A DNA stretch of 9,246 nucleotides, from contig JAECRX010000136.1 of the NCBI GenBank assembly GCA_016292335.1, forward strand, positions 1 through 9,246, written 5' to 3'. This document shows positions 6,516 through 9,246 of the stretch, one piece after another. Within the stretch, counting starts at the first letter, position 1. The number at the start of each line of letters is the position of its first letter. This DNA is from Candidatus Sifarchaeum subterraneum (lineage in GTDB: Archaea > Asgardarchaeota > Sifarchaeia > Sifarchaeales > Sifarchaeaceae). The notes under the pieces were generated by a model. The model saw only the letters and a program-made list of their open reading frames with translations. It searched no databases and had not been told where the DNA came from. A program made the position numbers and the translations under genes.

Positions 6516-6626
6516 TTTGCTCTCACTTTGGGAAAAATGAAAATTATTCCATCTTAATCTAGAAAACAAAATTTTGCTAAAAATGGTATTCCATAAAAAT
6601 TTGATCTGTGTAATTTATTGTGAAAA

Positions 6627-6636
6627 TTTTTTTTTT
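6627..6636 (+). other. Run of ten T in the activator leader
   Basis: Ten consecutive T residues lie 50 bases before the activator ATG. T runs can terminate archaeal transcription, so this could be an attenuation point inside the leader, or simply AT-rich spacer with the true promoter further downstream. No stable hairpin is obvious directly before it. Confidence 0.25.
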
Positions 6637-6685
6637 CATCCTTCTTCTATGAGTTCCGAAGGATTTCTTAGGAAATGCGAGAAAA

Positions 6686-8575
6686 ATGAGGAAAATCGAA
6701 ATTATCTTCCAACCAGATGGAAAAAGAGCTTTGGTAGAGCCAGGAACTACCATACTAGATGCGGCAAAACAAATCGCCGTTGATTTAACATCTATTTGTG
6801 GGGGCAAAAAAATTTGCGGTAAGTGTAAAATCATAGTAACTGAAAAAGATAGAGTTAATGCTATAACGAAAAATGAACTAAATTTGCTTTCAAATAAAGA
6901 AATTGAGAATGACTATAGATTAGCTTGTTCGACTAAAGTTATTGATAGAGTAGTTGTTAAAATTCCAGAATCAAGTCGTATTGGAAAACAAAGACTTCAA
7001 ATCGAGGGAATTGAGACACCTGTTACGTTTGATCCATTCATTACAAAATTAGCTGTTAAAATAGCACCGCCTTCTTTAGAAGACCTCAGATCCGATGCAA
7101 AGAGGTTGTTGGATGCTTTAAAGGACACATATAGTCTAACTAACCTTCATATAGATTTCGAACTCCTCAAAAAATTGCCTACAGTGCTTCGAGAGGGAAA
7201 TTGGACTGCCACTGTAACAATTTTCGATAATCGTAAGATCATCGATGTTGAACCAGGAGTTACTTATCCAAGGAATTATGGGATTGCACTTGATATAGGA
7301 ACCACGAAAATAGCAGGATATCTTATCAATCTTGATAAAGGCAAATTATTAAGTGCTGATTCCATAATGAACCCCCAGATCCCCTTTGGAGAAGATGTGA
7401 TCTCAAGAATTACTCATGCAATCACTGAACCCGAAGGACTAACACAACTCAATGAAATCGTAATTCGAGGAATAAATGAACTTTTAGAATCTCTATGTGC
7501 GAAAACAGGGATAAACTCGAATGAAATCTATGAAGCGAGTGTCGTTGGGAATACTGCTATGCATCACCTGTTCTTAAATATCAATCCTAAATATCTTGCT
7601 TTATCTCCCTATGTACCTGTTGTCCAAGGTCCAATTGACATACAAAGTCAGAACGTTGGTAGTGGTGTGAAACTTAATATTCACTCACAAGGTAATGTGC
7701 ATGTTTTACCCGTCATAGCTGGTTTTGTTGGGGCTGATCATGTTGGGGTCATCCTTGCCACAGAAATATATAAGTCTGAAGAGATTTGCCTTGCGATAGA
7801 TATTGGAACTAATACAGAAATTGCGCTAGGAAATGAGAAGGATATTTTGGTTTGTTCTTGTGCTTCTGGACCCGCATTTGAGGGTGCACACATAAAATAT
7901 GGCATGCGTGCGGCGACTGGTGCTATTGAACGAATACAAATTTCTCCCAAAACCTTTGAAGTGAATTATCAAACCATTGGTAATTCAGAGCCTAGGGGAA
8001 TCTGCGGCTCGGCTATAGTCGATATACTTGCAGAATTATTTAAGATCGGTATTATCAATTATCGAGGGAAAATGAACACAAATATTGATAGCCCACGTAT
8101 TAGAGGTGAAAATAAAGACGCTGAATTTGTTATAGCTTGGAATGAGGATACGGGACTTGAGGAGGATATTTCTATCACTCAAGAAGATATTCGGGAACTA
8201 CAACTTGCAAAAGCAGCAATGTTTACTGGAGCAACTATCCTCATGAAAAATAAAGGCATGACTAGAGACGATATCCAGAAGATTTTCATTGCTGGAGCCT
8301 TTGGAAGCTATATTGATTCAAAGAACGCAATCACAATTGGGATGATTCCAGATATACCTTTAGAGCGAATTACATCAGTGGGAAATGCAGCAGGCACTGG
8401 AGCGAGAATGGCGTTAATGTCCCGAGAGTCTAGAAACACTGCTAACGAAATAGCAAGAAAAGTACGTTATTTGGAACTCGTAAAAGATCCTGATTTCATG
8501 AAAGAGTTTGCAAATGCAATGTGTATTCCCCATAGGGAGCCAGAAAGATTTCCAACGATAAAAACATTACAATGA
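6686..8575 (+). CDS. Corrinoid reductive activator, RACo-type (2Fe-2S ferredoxin plus ASKHA ATPase)
   Basis: This is an ATP-dependent reductive activator that returns an inactive Co(II) corrinoid protein to Co(I), as known for RACo of the acetyl-CoA pathway and relatives serving methyltransferases. Residues 1 to about 90 are a ferredoxin domain with C38, C44, C47 and C81 (C-x5-C-x2-C-x33-C), which fits one [2Fe-2S] cluster. A linker follows to about 195. The ASKHA ATPase part has a first phosphate loop ALDIGTTKIAGYLINL (201-216), GNTAMHHLFL (288-297), a second phosphate loop AIDIGTNTEIAL (370-381), SGPAFEG (394-400) and an adenosine-side IFIAGAFGSYID (533-544). Its 629 residues suit RACo. The methanogen activator RamA is built differently, with a C-terminal pair of [4Fe-4S] motifs not seen here. 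The ribosome site is weak (AGGA, 6670-6673). The gene is divergent to mtaA, but its corrinoid protein is not in the window. Confidence 0.92.
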   Translation: MRKIEIIFQPDGKRALVEPGTTILDAAKQIAVDLTSICGGKKICGKCKIIVTEKDRVNAITKNELNLLSNKEIENDYRLACSTKVIDRVVVKIPESSRIGKQRLQIEGIETPVTFDPFITKLAVKIAPPSLEDLRSDAKRLLDALKDTYSLTNLHIDFELLKKLPTVLREGNWTATVTIFDNRKIIDVEPGVTYPRNYGIALDIGTTKIAGYLINLDKGKLLSADSIMNPQIPFGEDVISRITHAITEPEGLTQLNEIVIRGINELLESLCAKTGINSNEIYEASVVGNTAMHHLFLNINPKYLALSPYVPVVQGPIDIQSQNVGSGVKLNIHSQGNVHVLPVIAGFVGADHVGVILATEIYKSEEICLAIDIGTNTEIALGNEKDILVCSCASGPAFEGAHIKYGMRAATGAIERIQISPKTFEVNYQTIGNSEPRGICGSAIVDILAELFKIGIINYRGKMNTNIDSPRIRGENKDAEFVIAWNEDTGLEEDISITQEDIRELQLAKAAMFTGATILMKNKGMTRDDIQKIFIAGAFGSYIDSKNAITIGMIPDIPLERITSVGNAAGTGARMALMSRESRNTANEIARKVRYLELVKDPDFMKEFANAMCIPHREPERFPTIKTLQ

Positions 8576-8605
8576 CCATTTAAAGATAAAACTAATCAAC
8601 AAAAT

Positions 8606-8620
8606 CTCAAATTTTTTGAG
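8606..8620. terminator. Candidate bidirectional terminator
   Basis: CTCAAA-TTT-TTTGAG is a 6-bp stem with a 3-base loop in the 52-base gap between the convergent activator and DUF2284 genes. On the plus strand it contains six T in a row (8612-8617), and on the minus strand it is followed by ATTTTG. Placement between two convergent stops supports a shared terminator; the stem itself is weak. Confidence 0.4.
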
Positions 8621-8627
8621 GAAAACT

Positions 8628-9246
8628 TCAATCGATCAAGATAAGACCATAGAAGATTGATTCAGATTTCGTTGACCAGTGAAATTCCATTCCCGCTTTC
8701 ATTACAGTCTTGTAGACATCGATTCCCACGGCCTCTATAGAGGCTCTTGATTCCCACGGATGCTTACATGGTAATTTGGGATCACACTTTTTGCATAACC
8801 TACAAGTCATGGCACCAAAACCTGTTGCAAACGGAAAACCTTTGCTAAAAGCCTCAGTTTCGACTGCTGCTAAAATTTGGTTCAGTTTCTTCCAGGCGGT
8901 GTCTTTCCACTCGTCAAGTAATATTCTTGATTCCTTCTGCTCCATTAACTCTGCATACGATGCATCTTCATTTTTAAATAATTCTTGTATTTTTTCTGAG
9001 ATTGGCTCTATAAGTTGTACTAGAATACCAAATTGGTAACTGGAAAGATATTCCTTGAATTCTTCAGGTGTTGGGGTGAATGGAGGACACATTAGATTTT
9101 GTCCATAATAGCCACATCGAGGATACAAGCATTTTAATCGGACACGTCGATCGACAATAATCTCTTCAGTCCCAAGTATTTTTGCATCTGTAGCACCATT
9201 TTTGATAGCTATCTCGCAAAGTTCTGACAAATTTGTTTTGATCGAT
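8628..9246 (-). CDS. DUF2284 cysteine-rich, probably iron-sulfur protein, start at or beyond right edge
   Basis: This matches the DUF2284 family of predicted metal-binding proteins found in archaea and anaerobic bacteria; its biochemical role is not known to me. Numbered from the TTG at 9230, the cysteines are C34, C39, C48 (in MCPP), C143, C146, C149 and C155, the last in CKHPWE. CRLCKKC is a CxxCxxC cluster and, with C155, could hold a [4Fe-4S] centre. The first three cysteines form a second group (RLKCLYPRCGYYGQNLMCPPF). ATGFGAMTC and ESRASIEAVGIDVYKT are also typical of the family. TTG 9230 is the only usual start inside the window, but the frame stays open to the edge, so the true start may lie outside. 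The gene converges on the corrinoid activator. An electron-transfer role with it is possible but unproven. Confidence 0.85.
   Translation of the reverse strand, partial: SIKTNLSELCEIAIKNGATDAKILGTEEIIVDRRVRLKCLYPRCGYYGQNLMCPPFTPTPEEFKEYLSSYQFGILVQLIEPISEKIQELFKNEDASYAELMEQKESRILLDEWKDTAWKKLNQILAAVETEAFSKGFPFATGFGAMTCRLCKKCDPKLPCKHPWESRASIEAVGIDVYKTVMKAGMEFHWSTKSESIFYGLILID

Larger units (their letters stand above)
6284..6685. other. Divergent 402-base control region between mtaA and the corrinoid activator
   Basis: No convincing gene lies here. On the minus side it holds the mtaA TATA-like box and the AGAACC-N5-ATTTGGT motif. In the middle are two copies of TAATAAAAG (6422-6430, 6474-6482), and GTGGGT (6416-6421) faces ACCCAC (6465-6470) as a spaced inverted repeat. 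On the plus side are a good TATA-like box (6482-6492) and a tandem AAGAAC repeat. Next comes a leader of about 170 bases with a run of ten T (6627-6636). A six-codon frame, ATG 6537 to TAA 6555-6557, lies in the leader and is probably chance. Confidence 0.6.

Noticed and set aside
6574..6834. Overlapping 69- and 85-codon frames around the activator start
   Set aside because: Both overlap the conserved ferredoxin domain in other frames and show no recognisable motif.
6686..8575. RamA-type activator
   Set aside because: RamA carries C-terminal [4Fe-4S] motifs; this protein has an N-terminal [2Fe-2S] ferredoxin domain and no C-terminal cysteine cluster.
1..9246. CRISPR array, insertion sequence or phage genes
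   Set aside because: No regularly spaced repeats, transposase motifs or terminal inverted repeats were seen on either strand.

Overview
The window most likely comes from an AT-rich, anaerobic archaeon. Several genes are preceded by archaeal-style TATA elements about 25-40 bases before the start codon. The glycerol kinase N-terminus resembles the haloarchaeal type as I recall it. The other genes belong to families common in archaea and strict anaerobes: an MtaA-type corrinoid methyltransferase, a corrinoid activator of the RACo type, a DUF2284 cysteine-rich protein and an Ard1/RimI-like acetyltransferase. No rRNA, tRNA, CRISPR array or mobile element is visible, and the exact lineage cannot be fixed from this sequence.

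Left part (1-4575, minus strand): a glycerol catabolic cluster in the order glpK, glpA, glpB. GlpK makes sn-glycerol-3-phosphate and GlpA/GlpB form the anaerobic dehydrogenase that oxidises it to dihydroxyacetone phosphate. glpA and glpB overlap by ATGA. glpB runs off the left edge lacking about 30 C-terminal residues; a glpC would be expected beyond it but is not seen. The glpK promoter has a TATA-like box between a 25-bp near-palindrome and a perfect 17-bp palindrome.

Middle (4576-6283): a GNAT acetyltransferase on the plus strand has no normal start codon at the place its fold requires. It converges on a minus-strand MtaA/MtbA-family methylcobamide methyltransferase with the full zinc ligand set (H235, C237, C312).

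Right part (6284-9246): a 402-base divergent promoter region separates mtaA from a 629-residue corrinoid reductive activator (2Fe-2S ferredoxin domain plus ASKHA ATPase domain). This converges on a DUF2284 gene that stays open to the right edge. No corrinoid protein or substrate-specific methyltransferase is in the window, so the partners of the methyltransferase and activator must lie elsewhere.

The most unusual signal is a repeated promoter motif. AGAACC-N5-ATTTGGT lies just downstream of the TATA-like box of both glpK and mtaA. Related AGAACC elements precede the acetyltransferase (as a perfect inverted repeat) and the activator gene (as a tandem repeat). If real, one unknown regulator would link glycerol catabolism with corrinoid-dependent methyl transfer.
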